Positions 1-8,593 of a stretch of DNA of 64,000 nucleotides are shown here, one piece after another. The first letter of the stretch is position 1. Every line of letters starts with the position of its first letter. The DNA comes from Syntrophomonas sp. UBA5314 (GTDB lineage: Bacteria > Bacillota > Syntrophomonadia > Syntrophomonadales > Syntrophomonadaceae). Under the pieces are notes generated by a model that was given only the letters and a program-made list of their open reading frames with translations, had not been told where the DNA came from and made no database searches. Both the position numbers and the translations under genes were made by a program. The stretch lies in assembly GCA_002410325.1 (NCBI GenBank), contig DHRK01000047.1, positions 20,171 through 84,170 on the forward strand, given 5' to 3'.

Positions 1-1
1 C

Positions 2-367
2 GGCTTGACCTCCAGAATATATAAACCGGAGGAAGACCACCTCCTTCTCCGGCTGGGCTATGGATTGACCAATATCGTACCGCGTCCTACCCGGGCTGCA
101 TCCGATATTATGCCCGAGGAATACCTTCGGGGAAGGCAGCTCTTATACCAAAAACTGAGGAATTATCATCCTGGGACGGTGTGCTACGTGGGCAAAGGAG
201 TCTACCAGGCTTATTCCCAGAGGAAACAGGCCCCCTGGGGATATCAATCCTCCGATATGATAGACGGCGTCAGGGATTTTGTGGCCCCCAGCAGCAGCGG
301 TCTGGTACGCATGAAGACCCCGGAGATAGCTGCTATCTACCGCCAGCTGAACGAATTGCTGGCCTGA
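2..367 (+). CDS. Mug/TDG-family mismatch DNA glycosylase, C-terminal part
   Basis: The reading frame is open from the window edge and ends at TGA 365-367, so the N-terminus lies outside the window. The 121 visible residues match the C-terminal half of the G:T/U mismatch-specific uracil/thymine DNA glycosylase family (Mug/TDG): a PEED segment, then GLTNIVPRPTRAAS, then GKGVYQAYS. The family removes U or T from G mismatches in base excision repair. The catalytic N-terminal motif (GINPG-like) would be upstream and cannot be checked. It is the only plus-strand gene before the tRNA cluster and converges on it. The TTG at position 5 is unlikely to be the real start, because the family-like residues GLTS straddle it. 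Confidence 0.75.
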   Translation, partial: GLTSRIYKPEEDHLLLRLGYGLTNIVPRPTRAASDIMPEEYLRGRQLLYQKLRNYHPGTVCYVGKGVYQAYSQRKQAPWGYQSSDMIDGVRDFVAPSSSGLVRMKTPEIAAIYRQLNELLA

Positions 368-411
368 CAGCGGCGGCCATGAGACGCACTGGTAAACTTG
401 CCTCTAAGCTG

Positions 412-448
412 CTAAAACAAAAGGCCCCCTTATATGATAAGGAAGCCT
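412..448 (-). terminator. Intrinsic terminator after the tRNA-Val gene
   Basis: Read on the minus strand, AGGCTTCCTTAT and ATAAGGGGGCCT form a 12-bp stem with two G-T pairs around a 3-nt loop. It is followed by TTTGTTTT. It closes the Met/Glu/Val tRNA transcription unit. Confidence 0.7.
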
Positions 449-459
449 TCTATTTCTTT

Positions 460-535
460 TGGTGGGCGATGACGGGCTCGAACCGCCGACCCCCTGCTTG
501 TAAGGCAGGTGCTCTCCCAACTGAGCTAATCGCCC
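460..535 (-). tRNA. tRNA-Val (TAC anticodon)
   Basis: A cloverleaf can be read on the minus strand: acceptor GGGCGAT pairs with ATCGCCC, the D arm is TAGCTCAGTTGGGAGAGCA, the anticodon arm CCTGC-CTTACAA-GCAGG has anticodon TAC, and the T arm contains GGTTCGAGCC. The 3' CCA is encoded (positions 460-462). It is the last of three closely spaced tRNAs. Confidence 0.95.
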
Positions 536-540
536 TTGAA

Positions 541-615
541 TGGTGACCCCTAGGGGACTCGAACCCCTGTTACCGCCGTGAAAGGGCGGTGTCTTAACCG
601 CTTGACCAAGGGGCC
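541..615 (-). tRNA. tRNA-Glu (TTC anticodon)
   Basis: On the minus strand the acceptor GGCCCCT pairs with AGGGGTC (one G-U pair at position 2). The anticodon arm CCGCC-CTTTCAC-GGCGG carries TTC, and the T arm contains GGGTTCGAGTCCC. CCA is encoded at 541-543. It lies 5 nt from tRNA-Val and about 110 nt downstream of the CAT tRNA. Confidence 0.95.
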
Positions 616-724
616 ATGCCAGACGTCGGAAGACGGTTGTCAGATACTGCGTTAAGAGCTACGACTGGTGCGTAAAATAAGCTGTATTTTCCGACTCCCG
701 TCTTCAGAACGCTGATTTCAAACA

Positions 725-800
725 TGGTGGGCCTACCAGGACTCGAACCTGGGACCAACCGGTTATGAGCCGGTAGCTCTACCAACTGAGCTATAGGCCC
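725..800 (-). tRNA. tRNA with CAT anticodon (Met, or Ile2 read with lysidine)
   Basis: On the minus strand the acceptor GGGCCTA pairs with TAGGCCC, the D arm is TAGCTCAGTTGGTAGAGCT, and the anticodon stem-loop ACCGG-CTCATAA-CCGGT carries CAT. CCA is encoded at 725-727. The loop CTCATAA resembles tRNA-Ile2 (CAT modified by TilS to lysidine) as much as elongator tRNA-Met. It lacks initiator features such as an unpaired 1:72 position. Identity therefore stays open between elongator Met and Ile2. Confidence 0.9.
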
Positions 801-829
801 TGGCGCTACTGCGGTACCCCGCAAAAGAT

Positions 830-858
830 AGTGTATAATATCTCTACTAAAAGGTCAA
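830..858 (-). promoter_or_regulatory. Promoter for the CAT/Glu/Val tRNA unit
   Basis: On the minus strand TTGACC (853-858) is followed after 17 nt by TACACT (830-835), about 30 nt before the first tRNA. An alternative -10, TATACA, has a 15-nt spacer. Confidence 0.55.
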
Positions 859-887
859 GAGCCACAGCCCTTGAAATCCGGGGGTTA

Positions 888-924
888 TTAAAACAAAGAG
901 CGGTAACTTAATAGGGTTACCGCT
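888..924 (-). terminator. Terminator after tRNA-Asn
   Basis: On the minus strand AGCGGTAAC (916-924) and GTTACCGCT (899-907) form a perfect 9-bp stem with an 8-nt loop. It is followed by the T-rich CTTTGTTTTAAT. It separates tRNA-Asn from the next tRNA unit. Confidence 0.75.
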
Positions 925-935
925 GTTATTTTCTT

Positions 936-1010
936 TGGCTCCCCGAGTAGGATTCGAACCTACAACCCTCCGGTTAACAGCCGGATGCTCTACCGTTGAG
1001 CTATCGAGGA
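936..1010 (-). tRNA. tRNA-Asn (GTT anticodon)
   Basis: On the minus strand the acceptor TCCTCGA pairs with TCGGGGA (one T-G pair). The D arm is TAGCTCAACGGTAGAGCA, the anticodon arm CCGGC-TGTTAAC-CGG carries GTT, and the T arm contains GTAGGTTCGAATCCTAC. Discriminator G and an encoded CCA (936-938) are present. It is transcribed on its own between its promoter and a terminator. Confidence 0.95.
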
Positions 1011-1027
1011 ACGCCCCAACGAGAACC

Positions 1028-1057
1028 ATTATAAAATGCCGCCGACCCTCTTGTCAA
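1028..1057 (-). promoter_or_regulatory. Strong consensus promoter for tRNA-Asn
   Basis: On the minus strand, consensus TTGACA (1052-1057) and TATAAT (1028-1033) are separated by 18 nt. The tRNA 5' end is at 1010, so initiation near 1021 fits. The promoter lies in the 70-nt gap after rpoD. Confidence 0.85.
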
Positions 1058-1080
1058 GTCCGATTGGCATGGCTTTTCTC

Positions 1081-2166
1081 CTACTCGATATAATCTTTCA
1101 GTTTTTTACTTCGTGAAGGGTGTCTCAGCTTTCTGAGGGCTTTGGCTTCAATTTGCCTGATCCTTTCACGGGTAACGCCAAATTCCTGACCAACTTCTTC
1201 CAAAGTCCGCGGACGCCCGTCATCCAACCCAAATCGCAGCCGCAGAACCTTTTCCTCCCTTTCGGTCAGGGTGTTCAAAATGCCATCCAGATGCTCTCTG
1301 AGCAATACAAAGGAAGCAGATTCTTCAGGCGATTCGGCATCTTCATCAGTAATAAAATCGCCCAGATGACTGTCATCTTCCTCTCCAATAGGAGTCTCCA
1401 GGGACACCGGCTCTTGAGCGACTTTCATAATTTCAATCACCCGGTCAACTGAAATATCCATCTCTTGAGCGACTTCGGTGGGAGTGGGCTCCCTGCCCAG
1501 TGTCTGCAAGAGATTGCGCTGTACACGAGAAAGCTTGTTGATAGTCTCAACCATATGAACCGGTATTCTTATGGTTCTAGCCTGGTCAGCTATGGCTCTG
1601 GTTATAGCCTGCCTGATCCACCAGGTAGCATAGGTACTAAATTTGAAGCCCTTGCGAAAATCAAATTTTTCCACTGCTTTCATAAGACCAAGATTGCCTT
1701 CCTGAATCAGATCGAGGAACAGCATACCCCTGCCTACATAGCGTTTGGCAATGCTTACCACCAGGCGCAGGTTGGCTTCCACCAACTGGCGTTTGGCCTC
1801 TTCATTGTTTTCTTCAATCGACTTGGCAAGTTCTATTTCCTGATCGGCTGACAATAAGGGTACCCGGCCAATTTCTTTGAGATACATGCGGACCGGATCG
1901 TCGATCTCAATCCCCTCGGGAATGGCTATGTCTTCGGTCTCGACGTTGTCTGATTCGATGTCTTCCTCGGACTCCATTTCACCATCCAGGCCGATGCCTA
2001 TCCCCAGGGACTGAAAATGTTCGAATATATCATCTATATTATCAGGTCCCAGGTTGAATCCCTGGAGATCCTCTATTATTTCCTCGTAGGTAAGGTTTTT
2101 CTTTTTCTTGCCTTTCTCGGCCAGAACACTTATCGATTCTGCGAGTTTCTTGTCCACTTTCATCAT
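1081..2166 (-). CDS. rpoD: Primary sigma factor RpoD/SigA
   Basis: This is the housekeeping sigma-70 factor (361 aa), which directs RNA polymerase to -35/-10 promoters. A short acidic N-terminal region 1.1-like segment precedes region 1.2 (DPVRMYLKEIG, about 91). Region 2 contains DLIQEGNLGLMKAVEKF and the -10-melting STYATWWIRQAI (about 178-189). Region 3 follows, and region 4.2 ends with the helix-turn-helix VTRERIRQIEAKALRKLR (about 331-348). The length suits Firmicute SigA, which lacks the large non-conserved insert of proteobacterial RpoD. The first ATG overlaps the dnaG stop as ATGA, implying translational coupling; a second ATG follows directly. dnaG-rpoD is the classic macromolecular synthesis operon. 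Confidence 0.98.
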   Translation of the reverse strand: MMKVDKKLAESISVLAEKGKKKKNLTYEEIIEDLQGFNLGPDNIDDIFEHFQSLGIGIGLDGEMESEEDIESDNVETEDIAIPEGIEIDDPVRMYLKEIGRVPLLSADQEIELAKSIEENNEEAKRQLVEANLRLVVSIAKRYVGRGMLFLDLIQEGNLGLMKAVEKFDFRKGFKFSTYATWWIRQAITRAIADQARTIRIPVHMVETINKLSRVQRNLLQTLGREPTPTEVAQEMDISVDRVIEIMKVAQEPVSLETPIGEEDDSHLGDFITDEDAESPEESASFVLLREHLDGILNTLTEREEKVLRLRFGLDDGRPRTLEEVGQEFGVTRERIRQIEAKALRKLRHPSRSKKLKDYIE

Positions 2167-3947
2167 ATCCCCCCTTCCTGGGTGTTGTGCAGGAATGTAT
2201 CGAGGTTAAGAATAAAACCCAACAGGGCACTAAAGTCACCTTGCAGCCTGGCTTTTTCCAAATGGCCGTGCAGCCTGTTCCACACGAGCCGCTTGCCTCG
2301 ATTCTTTACCGAGTAGATAAAATCATCGACTTCCTCATCGGGGAGAGAATTTAGGCTCTCACCCAGTACCACCATTTTCCCTAAAACCGCTCCCAAACCT
2401 GCTTCCTCAGCCTTTTGCCTGAAAAGGGCCGGGTCGTATTCACCGAGGAGCCGGGTTTCTTCATATAATTCCAGCAGGGTCTGGTTGACCGGCTCTACAA
2501 ACAGGATGCCATCAGTAGCTGTACGCAACCTCTTATGGACCCGGGGAAATGCCAGAGCGGCTGCCAATATTTTCTCCTCATTGCTATAATTTCCGTATAT
2601 AATATTATCTCTTAATACCTGGGTTTTATTCCCGCTTACACCTACTTTCCCGGTCTGTGTCTTTCCCCTGGCCAGTTCCCTGGCTACAACATTTTCTTCC
2701 AGAGCAAGCCGTCTTGACAGGAGCTTCATGTAGTGGTCCTTTTCCAGTTCACTGTCCAGAGACCGTATATCGTCTTTAACTGAACGAATAATCGCCGCCT
2801 TGCTATCAATATCTTGAGCCGTTTGAGTCATCATTTGGCGAATTATTTTATACTCTATATGGCTCACTCTATTATTCTGTATATAGTGCAAAAATTCCTC
2901 TTTTCCAGACTGGGCAAGAAATTCATCCGGATCCTGGCCCCCCGGCAGGGTGAGGACATCGACCTTCAAGCCTTCTCCGCCGAGTACTTCTATGGCTCGC
3001 CAGGTCTGCCTTTGACCGGCTTCGTCACCGTCATAGACGACCAGGACCTTCTGGGCATAGCGCAGCAAAAGCTGGGCCTGCTCCGCAGTCAAGGCCGTTC
3101 CCAGAGTGGCAACCACATTCTCAATACCGTATTGATGCAAGCGCAGGCAGTCCATGTAGCCCTCGACCACCATCGCTTCCCCCCGCTGGCGGATGCTGTC
3201 CCGGGCCTGAAAAAGGCCATAAAGATTGCGCCGTTTATGAAATACTTCAGTTTCCCCGGTATTCAGGTATTTAGGGAAACCCTCATCCAGTATCCTGCCC
3301 CCAAAACCAACTACCTCGCCATTGTAAGCGGCTATGGGAAACATGACCCGCCGGCGAAACTGATCATAATAGCGCTGCTGTTCCCGGCTGCGTTTGACAA
3401 GGCCAGCTCCCAGCATTTCATCTGCTTTAAAGCCTTTCTTTAATAAATACTCGCTCAAACCGTTCCAGCTGTCAGGGGCGAAGCCCAAACTAAACTTTTC
3501 AATCATTTCCCGGGGTATGGATCTTTTTCCCAGGTAGAAAACTCCCTCCCGACCCGCCGGCGACTGCAACGTGTTTTGGAAATACTCTACCGCCAGGCGG
3601 TTGAGTTCGATGATTCTTTTGCGCTTATCCGCTCCCCGGGAGGAAGCCGCGTTCTTTACTTCAACACCGGCCCGGGCGGCCAGAAGCTGCAGGGCTTCTT
3701 TGAACTCCAGGCCGTCCCGCCTCATAATAAAGTTGATCATGTCCCCCCCGCTCTGGCAGCCAAAGCAATAATACATGTTGCGCTCCGGACTGACCGTAAA
3801 GGACGGCGTCTTCTCACTGTGAAACGGGCAAAGGCCCCAGAAGCGGTTGCCCTTGCGAGTCAGTTTGATAGTTTCTGCTACAATATCAACTATGTTTAAC
3901 CGGGCCTCTATATCCCGCATAATTTGATCGTCGAAATATCCGGACAT
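2163..3947 (-). CDS. dnaG: DNA primase DnaG
   Basis: It synthesises RNA primers at the replication fork (594 aa, the usual length). The N-terminal CHC2 zinc-binding domain has ligands C40, H43, C61 and C64 (CPFH...CFGC). The catalytic core follows with the TOPRIM motif VVEGYMD at about 259 and VVYDGDEAGQ further on. A divergent C-terminal DnaB-interacting region completes the protein. It lies between dgt (87 nt upstream) and rpoD (4-nt overlap downstream), all on the minus strand, so dgt-dnaG-rpoD probably form one transcript. Confidence 0.98.
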   Translation of the reverse strand: MSGYFDDQIMRDIEARLNIVDIVAETIKLTRKGNRFWGLCPFHSEKTPSFTVSPERNMYYCFGCQSGGDMINFIMRRDGLEFKEALQLLAARAGVEVKNAASSRGADKRKRIIELNRLAVEYFQNTLQSPAGREGVFYLGKRSIPREMIEKFSLGFAPDSWNGLSEYLLKKGFKADEMLGAGLVKRSREQQRYYDQFRRRVMFPIAAYNGEVVGFGGRILDEGFPKYLNTGETEVFHKRRNLYGLFQARDSIRQRGEAMVVEGYMDCLRLHQYGIENVVATLGTALTAEQAQLLLRYAQKVLVVYDGDEAGQRQTWRAIEVLGGEGLKVDVLTLPGGQDPDEFLAQSGKEEFLHYIQNNRVSHIEYKIIRQMMTQTAQDIDSKAAIIRSVKDDIRSLDSELEKDHYMKLLSRRLALEENVVARELARGKTQTGKVGVSGNKTQVLRDNIIYGNYSNEEKILAAALAFPRVHKRLRTATDGILFVEPVNQTLLELYEETRLLGEYDPALFRQKAEEAGLGAVLGKMVVLGESLNSLPDEEVDDFIYSVKNRGKRLVWNRLHGHLEKARLQGDFSALLGFILNLDTFLHNTQEGGI

Positions 3948-4034
3948 TTCTTCACCTGCCCTGCCCCGGAACCTTTAACAGCCTGTGAACATAAGCCTGC
4001 CGTTTAACTCTACCATTCACACATCTTAAAACCC

Positions 4035-5108
4035 TCATACGAATTCATCGCTGCCTCCCCGTTTGTAAGCTTCCGGGACCAGCGAATGGGGCACATATAT
4101 ATCATTAAACTGGGAAACGCAATAGGCGTCGCTCATGCCTGATATATAATCGGCAGCCGCGCGCTCTCGGCCTTCCTGGTCTGCAATTTCACAGTAAAGC
4201 GGGCTCATCTTTTCCGGTTGGCGGCAATAGTAGGAAAAGAGATGTTCAATGATAAACATGGCCCTGCTCCTTTCCGCCTGACAAACCGGTCCGTCGTATA
4301 TCTTTTCAAACATAAACTGGCGCAGACCCCGCAGCGCCTGATCGGTTTCCCGGTCGGGCTCCACTCTGACCCGGCTCCCGCCGGCCATCAATTTTCGAGT
4401 ATGCTCGATGGTTGCGGTAACCAGGGTGGCAATACGTTTGCTGTGCGTGCTGCCCAGAAGTTCCAAATATTCGGCCGGAATTTCATCAGCGGAAAGCAGA
4501 CCGGCCCGGATGGAATCATCTATATCATGCTGTACATAGGCTATCTTGTCGCTCAAACGAATGACCTGTCCTTCCAGGGTGGCCGCGTCTTCATCTCCCC
4601 GTCCATAGCCGCTATGACGCAGAATACCATCTAAAACCTCGGGGCTTAAATTGAGTCCGGGCCCGTTTTTATGCTGTTCCACCCGGGTCAAAACCCGAAT
4701 GCTGTTTTCGTTGTGGCGAAAGCCCTCCTTGAGCAGTTTATTCAGGACGTCTTCCCCGGAATGGGCAAACGGTGTATGACCCACATCATGCCCCAAGCCC
4801 ATGGCTTCAATCAGGTCCAGGTTCAAATTCAATCCGGCCCCGATAGTCCGCGCTATCTGGCAAACCTCCAGGGTGTGGGTAAGACGGGTGCGGTAATGAT
4901 CGCCCGGAGGCGCGATAAACACCTGGGTCTTGTGCTTGAGCCGGCGAAAGGATTTGGAATGAACAATGCGATCCCGGTCCACCATAAAACAGGTCCGCAC
5001 TGGATCAGGATCCTGCGGCCGCAGACGGCTCCTGGCGTCTCTGGCTTTGGTTGCCCAAGGACTCAAGAAGGCCTGTTCCCTCTCTTCGATCTCTTGTCTG
5101 ATGTTCAT
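4035..5108 (-). CDS. dgt: dGTP triphosphohydrolase-like HD protein
   Basis: A deoxyguanosinetriphosphate triphosphohydrolase-like enzyme that would cut dNTPs to deoxynucleosides and triphosphate. The HD-domain metal ligands are visible: H in RLTHTLEV (about 78) and the HD pair in GLGHDVGHTPFAHSGE (about 107-108). The start was placed at the ATG at 5108 (MNIRQEIEERE, 357 aa). The longer frame to 5168 adds 20 hydrophobic residues unlike the family, and a GGGGTGG site precedes 5108. It neighbours dnaG and rpoD, an arrangement common in Clostridia. Substrate preference cannot be read from sequence; many members act on several dNTPs. Confidence 0.9.
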   Translation of the reverse strand: MNIRQEIEEREQAFLSPWATKARDARSRLRPQDPDPVRTCFMVDRDRIVHSKSFRRLKHKTQVFIAPPGDHYRTRLTHTLEVCQIARTIGAGLNLNLDLIEAMGLGHDVGHTPFAHSGEDVLNKLLKEGFRHNENSIRVLTRVEQHKNGPGLNLSPEVLDGILRHSGYGRGDEDAATLEGQVIRLSDKIAYVQHDIDDSIRAGLLSADEIPAEYLELLGSTHSKRIATLVTATIEHTRKLMAGGSRVRVEPDRETDQALRGLRQFMFEKIYDGPVCQAERSRAMFIIEHLFSYYCRQPEKMSPLYCEIADQEGRERAAADYISGMSDAYCVSQFNDIYVPHSLVPEAYKRGGSDEFV

Positions 5109-5187
5109 CAAGAACCACCCCAATAAAAAAATCCTTAAAGGCAGGAGCCCCAGGATTTTGACCGCCATTTGCTTGATTTAAGCTGCA

Positions 5188-5799
5188 TCAGGTGCGCTCC
5201 CGCAAACCCCTGGTGGCCTCTGCCACTTGAAATACCCTTTTTCCCAGTATCCGGCACCGTTTGAGGGCCTCTTCATCGTTTTGGGGCGGCCGCTGGGCGG
5301 CGACTCCAAAATGCCCGCAATCATCCTCAATATGCCCATCCCCTACAATTACCATACCATGCACCAGGAAAATATCATGCATGGTCCTTAAAGCCGCTTC
5401 CTGGCCGCCAAAACGAGAGCTCCCTACCGAAAGTGCTCCGGCCACTACATTCATCAGCAGCTTCTGGTTGCGCAGGCGTCTGGTCTTATCCCAAAAAGCC
5501 TTGAGCTGGGCGGAAACGCTTCCGAAATAAACCGGGCTGCCCACCAGCAGGCCGTCGGCCTGGGCCAATAGGGAAAAGGCTTCTTCCAGCGGTTTGCCTT
5601 CATAGCATTTTCCGGTGCAAGGGGTGGTGCAAGCGGTGCAAAAAGACCTCTGCGAACCACGCATCAAACGCTGGCAATGCAGCGTCGTCGTCCTGGCCCC
5701 CAGTCTCTCCACCTCACTTAAAGCCTCGTTCAGCATAAAGGCCGTACTTCCTTTTGAATTGGGACTGCCGTTGACAGCCACAATAAAGGTTGGTTTCAA
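5188..5799 (-). CDS. Flavodoxin-fold NAD(P)H-dependent FMN oxidoreductase
   Basis: A 203-residue flavoprotein of the NADPH-dependent FMN reductase/iron-sulfur flavoprotein superfamily. The N-terminal VAVNGSPNSKGST is the FMN phosphate-binding loop, and GLLVGSPVYFGSVSAQLKAFWDKT is the second FMN-contacting region. A cysteine cluster, CTACTTPCTGKC (about 54-65), lies where related iron-sulfur flavoproteins bind a 4Fe-4S cluster, but the spacing is not the canonical compact motif. The start is TTG at 5799 behind GGGGGTG. The physiological electron partner is unknown. Confidence 0.8.
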   Translation of the reverse strand: MKPTFIVAVNGSPNSKGSTAFMLNEALSEVERLGARTTTLHCQRLMRGSQRSFCTACTTPCTGKCYEGKPLEEAFSLLAQADGLLVGSPVYFGSVSAQLKAFWDKTRRLRNQKLLMNVVAGALSVGSSRFGGQEAALRTMHDIFLVHGMVIVGDGHIEDDCGHFGVAAQRPPQNDEEALKRCRILGKRVFQVAEATRGLRERT

Positions 5800-5947
5800 G
5801 TGTTACACCCCCATCCCCATTAATACTACACTTTATTATTGGATTCCTTTTTTTGACCCAAAAATTTGTTCGCTTGTAACGAAAAGGGACGGACTCCGCT
5901 ATTACAGCAAAGCGCGCCCCCTGAAAACCGGAAGTATTTCTGTCTCT

Positions 5948-8593
5948 TTAGTTATTTTTAAGCTTGGCCTGAGCCGCAGCCAGCCTGGCTACCGGAATCC
6001 GGTAGGGGGAGCAGCTTACATAGTTCAAACCGATCAGGTGACAGAATTCTATTGAACTCGGTTCCCCGCCGTGCTCCCCGCATATGCCCATCAAGACTCC
6101 GGGACGTTCCCGGCGGGCGCCATCAACCGCCCAGCGCATCAGCTCGCCTACTCCTTTGCGATCCAGTACGGCAAAAGGATTGTCCTTCATGATCTTCTTT
6201 TCCAGGTAAACCGGGATAAACTTGCCTTCCGCGTCATCCCGGGAGAAACCCAGCGCCGTCTGGGTCAGATCGTTGGTGCCAAAGGAGAAGAACTCGGCCT
6301 GCTGGGCTATTTCATTGGCCATAATACAGGCTCTGGGCAGCTCCAGCATAGTGCCCACGGCAAAGTCCAGGTCCTCACCGGTTTCAGCCTTGACTGTATC
6401 ATAAACATGCATAATTTCAGATTTGAGATAGGCAAACTCGGCTATGTCCATTACCAGGGGAATTTCCACCTCGGCAAAGGTCTTAATCCCTTCCTTTTTC
6501 AAACGGGTGGCGGCTTCAAATATGGCCCGGGCCTGCATGCGGTATATTTCGGGATAGGTAAGTCCCAGCCGGCAGCCGCGGTGGCCCAGCATGGGATTGG
6601 CCTCGGAGAGGCTGTTGATCTTTTTGAGCAGTTCTTCTTTACCCCGCAGCTGGCCGTTGCTGACCTTGTTAAATTTTAGCTCGGCTATTTCCAAAAGCAG
6701 TTCTTCCCTATCCGGCAGAAACTCGTGCAAAGGCGGATCCAGCAGGCGAATGGTAACCGGGTAGGGCGACATCGCTTTTAAAATTCCGTAAAAATCTTCT
6801 CTCTGCACAGGCAGGAGTTTAGCCAGAGCCGCTTCCCTTTCCTCCAGGGTTTCGGCCAGAATCATCTCCTGAACCACCGGCAACCTATCCTGGGCCATAA
6901 ACATGTGCTCGGTGCGGCATAGGCCGATGCCGGTAGCACCGAACTGCCTGGCCCGGGCGGCGTCTTCCGGAGTATCAGCATTGGCCCTGACCTCCAGCAT
7001 CTTGACTTCATCAGCCCATCTTAACAGGGTTTCAAACTCATCGGATAGGGTGGGTTCGATCATGGGAACTTCGCCCAGCATTACCTGACCGGTGGAGCCG
7101 TCCAGGGTTATGATATCCCCCTCTTGGACAGTAATGCCGTTAACCGTGAATTCCCGTGCATTATAGTTTATCTTGATGCTTTCACATCCGCACACACAGG
7201 GTTTGCCCATTCCCCGGGCCACCACTGCAGCGTGAGAAGTCATACCGCCCCGGGCGGTCAGGGTGCCCTGGGCGTGAATCATGCCATGTATGTCATCGGG
7301 AGTCGTCTCATTCCTTACCATAACTACCCTTTCACCGGCTCCCCCCAGTTTCTCAGCCAGATCGGCATCGAAGACCACCTTTCCGGAAGCGGCTCCCGGA
7401 GAGGCGGAAAGGCCGATCGCGATGGGTTCCAATTTAATACTGGTGTCAATCTGCCGGTGGAGAAGCTGGTTTATGGCCTCCGGATCAACCCGCATTAAGG
7501 CTTCATCAACAGTCAGCAATCCCTCGTTCACCATATCCACGGCCACTTTCACCGATGCTTTGGCAGTGCGTTTGCCATTTCTGGTCTGCAGCATGTAAAG
7601 AGTGCCTTTTTCAATCGTAAATTCGATGTCCTGCAGGTCGCGATAGTGGTTCTCCAACTTGTTGCAGGTATCCACGAACTGCTGGTATACGGCGGGCAGT
7701 TCTTCTTTGAGTTTGCTTATCGGGGTAGGCGTTCTTATGCCGGCCACTACATCCTCACCCTGAGCATTGATAAGGAATTCGCCGTACAGTTCTTTGTCCC
7801 CGGTAGCGGGGTTGCGGGTAAAGGCCACCCCGGTTCCACTGTCGTCGCCCATGTTGCCAAAGGCCATGCATTGCACGTTTACGGCGGTTCCCAAACTGTC
7901 ATCGATCTTGTTCAAGCGGCGATAGACAATTGCCCGCTGGTTGTTCCAGGAGCCGAAAACGGCTTTGATGGCCATAACCAGCTGTTCTTTGACATCCTGC
8001 GGGAAATCAAAGCCCTTGACGTTTTTGATCAAGGCTTTATATTCGTTTATAATCTCTTGGAGTTCGGCGGCGGGGATTTCGTAATCGAAAATCAGGCTCA
8101 GTTTGCGTTTATAGCGCTCCACAATTTCTTCAAAATTGTGATGCTCTACCTCCAGGACCACATTGCTGAACATTTGAATAAAGCGGCGATAACAATCATA
8201 GGCAAATCTCTCGTCACCGGTCAAAGCCGCCAGGCCCTGAACCGACTCATCATTTAAACCCAGGTTTAATATGGTATCCATCATACCCGGCATGGAAACG
8301 GCCGCTCCCGAGCGCACCGATACCAGCAGCGGATCGGATTTGTTGCCGAAATTCTTGTTGGTGGTCTCTTCCAGATTGGCCAGGGCTGCGAATGTTTGGT
8401 CCAGCATGTCTTCCGGGAACTGCTCTCCTGCTTCTATGTAGGCATTGCACGCCTCGGTGCTTATAGTAAATCCCGGGGGCACCGGCAATCCGATATTGGT
8501 CATTTCGGCCAGGTTGGCCCCTTTGCCTCCCAGCAAAGATTTCATCCCCGAGTTACCTTCCGCAAAAAGGTATACATATTTGTGGCTAGACAT
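5948..8593 (-). CDS. ppdK: Pyruvate, phosphate dikinase
   Basis: It interconverts pyruvate + ATP + Pi and PEP + AMP + PPi (881 aa, full length). The N-terminal ATP-grasp begins with LLGGKGANLAEM. The central phosphohistidine motif GGMTSHAAVVARGMGKP carries the catalytic His and, two residues before it, the Thr targeted by the regulatory kinase. The C-terminal TIM barrel includes GTNDLTQTALGFSRDDAE and ends with ICGEHGGEPSS. A GGAGG site precedes the ATG. It overlaps the regulatory gene upstream by 8 nt, so enzyme and regulator are co-translated. It probably serves reversible PEP/pyruvate metabolism in an anaerobe. Confidence 0.98.
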   Translation of the reverse strand: MSSHKYVYLFAEGNSGMKSLLGGKGANLAEMTNIGLPVPPGFTISTEACNAYIEAGEQFPEDMLDQTFAALANLEETTNKNFGNKSDPLLVSVRSGAAVSMPGMMDTILNLGLNDESVQGLAALTGDERFAYDCYRRFIQMFSNVVLEVEHHNFEEIVERYKRKLSLIFDYEIPAAELQEIINEYKALIKNVKGFDFPQDVKEQLVMAIKAVFGSWNNQRAIVYRRLNKIDDSLGTAVNVQCMAFGNMGDDSGTGVAFTRNPATGDKELYGEFLINAQGEDVVAGIRTPTPISKLKEELPAVYQQFVDTCNKLENHYRDLQDIEFTIEKGTLYMLQTRNGKRTAKASVKVAVDMVNEGLLTVDEALMRVDPEAINQLLHRQIDTSIKLEPIAIGLSASPGAASGKVVFDADLAEKLGGAGERVVMVRNETTPDDIHGMIHAQGTLTARGGMTSHAAVVARGMGKPCVCGCESIKINYNAREFTVNGITVQEGDIITLDGSTGQVMLGEVPMIEPTLSDEFETLLRWADEVKMLEVRANADTPEDAARARQFGATGIGLCRTEHMFMAQDRLPVVQEMILAETLEEREAALAKLLPVQREDFYGILKAMSPYPVTIRLLDPPLHEFLPDREELLLEIAELKFNKVSNGQLRGKEELLKKINSLSEANPMLGHRGCRLGLTYPEIYRMQARAIFEAATRLKKEGIKTFAEVEIPLVMDIAEFAYLKSEIMHVYDTVKAETGEDLDFAVGTMLELPRACIMANEIAQQAEFFSFGTNDLTQTALGFSRDDAEGKFIPVYLEKKIMKDNPFAVLDRKGVGELMRWAVDGARRERPGVLMGICGEHGGEPSSIEFCHLIGLNYVSCSPYRIPVARLAAAQAKLKNN

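Noticed and set aside
594..824. 76-codon minus-strand ORF containing IAQLVELPAHNRLVPGSSPG-like residues
   Set aside because: It runs across the tRNA genes at 541-615 and 725-800; this is the well-known false translation of tRNA sequence.
847..1029. 60-codon minus-strand ORF over the tRNA-Asn region
   Set aside because: It overlaps tRNA-Asn entirely and includes its terminator; no ribosome site.
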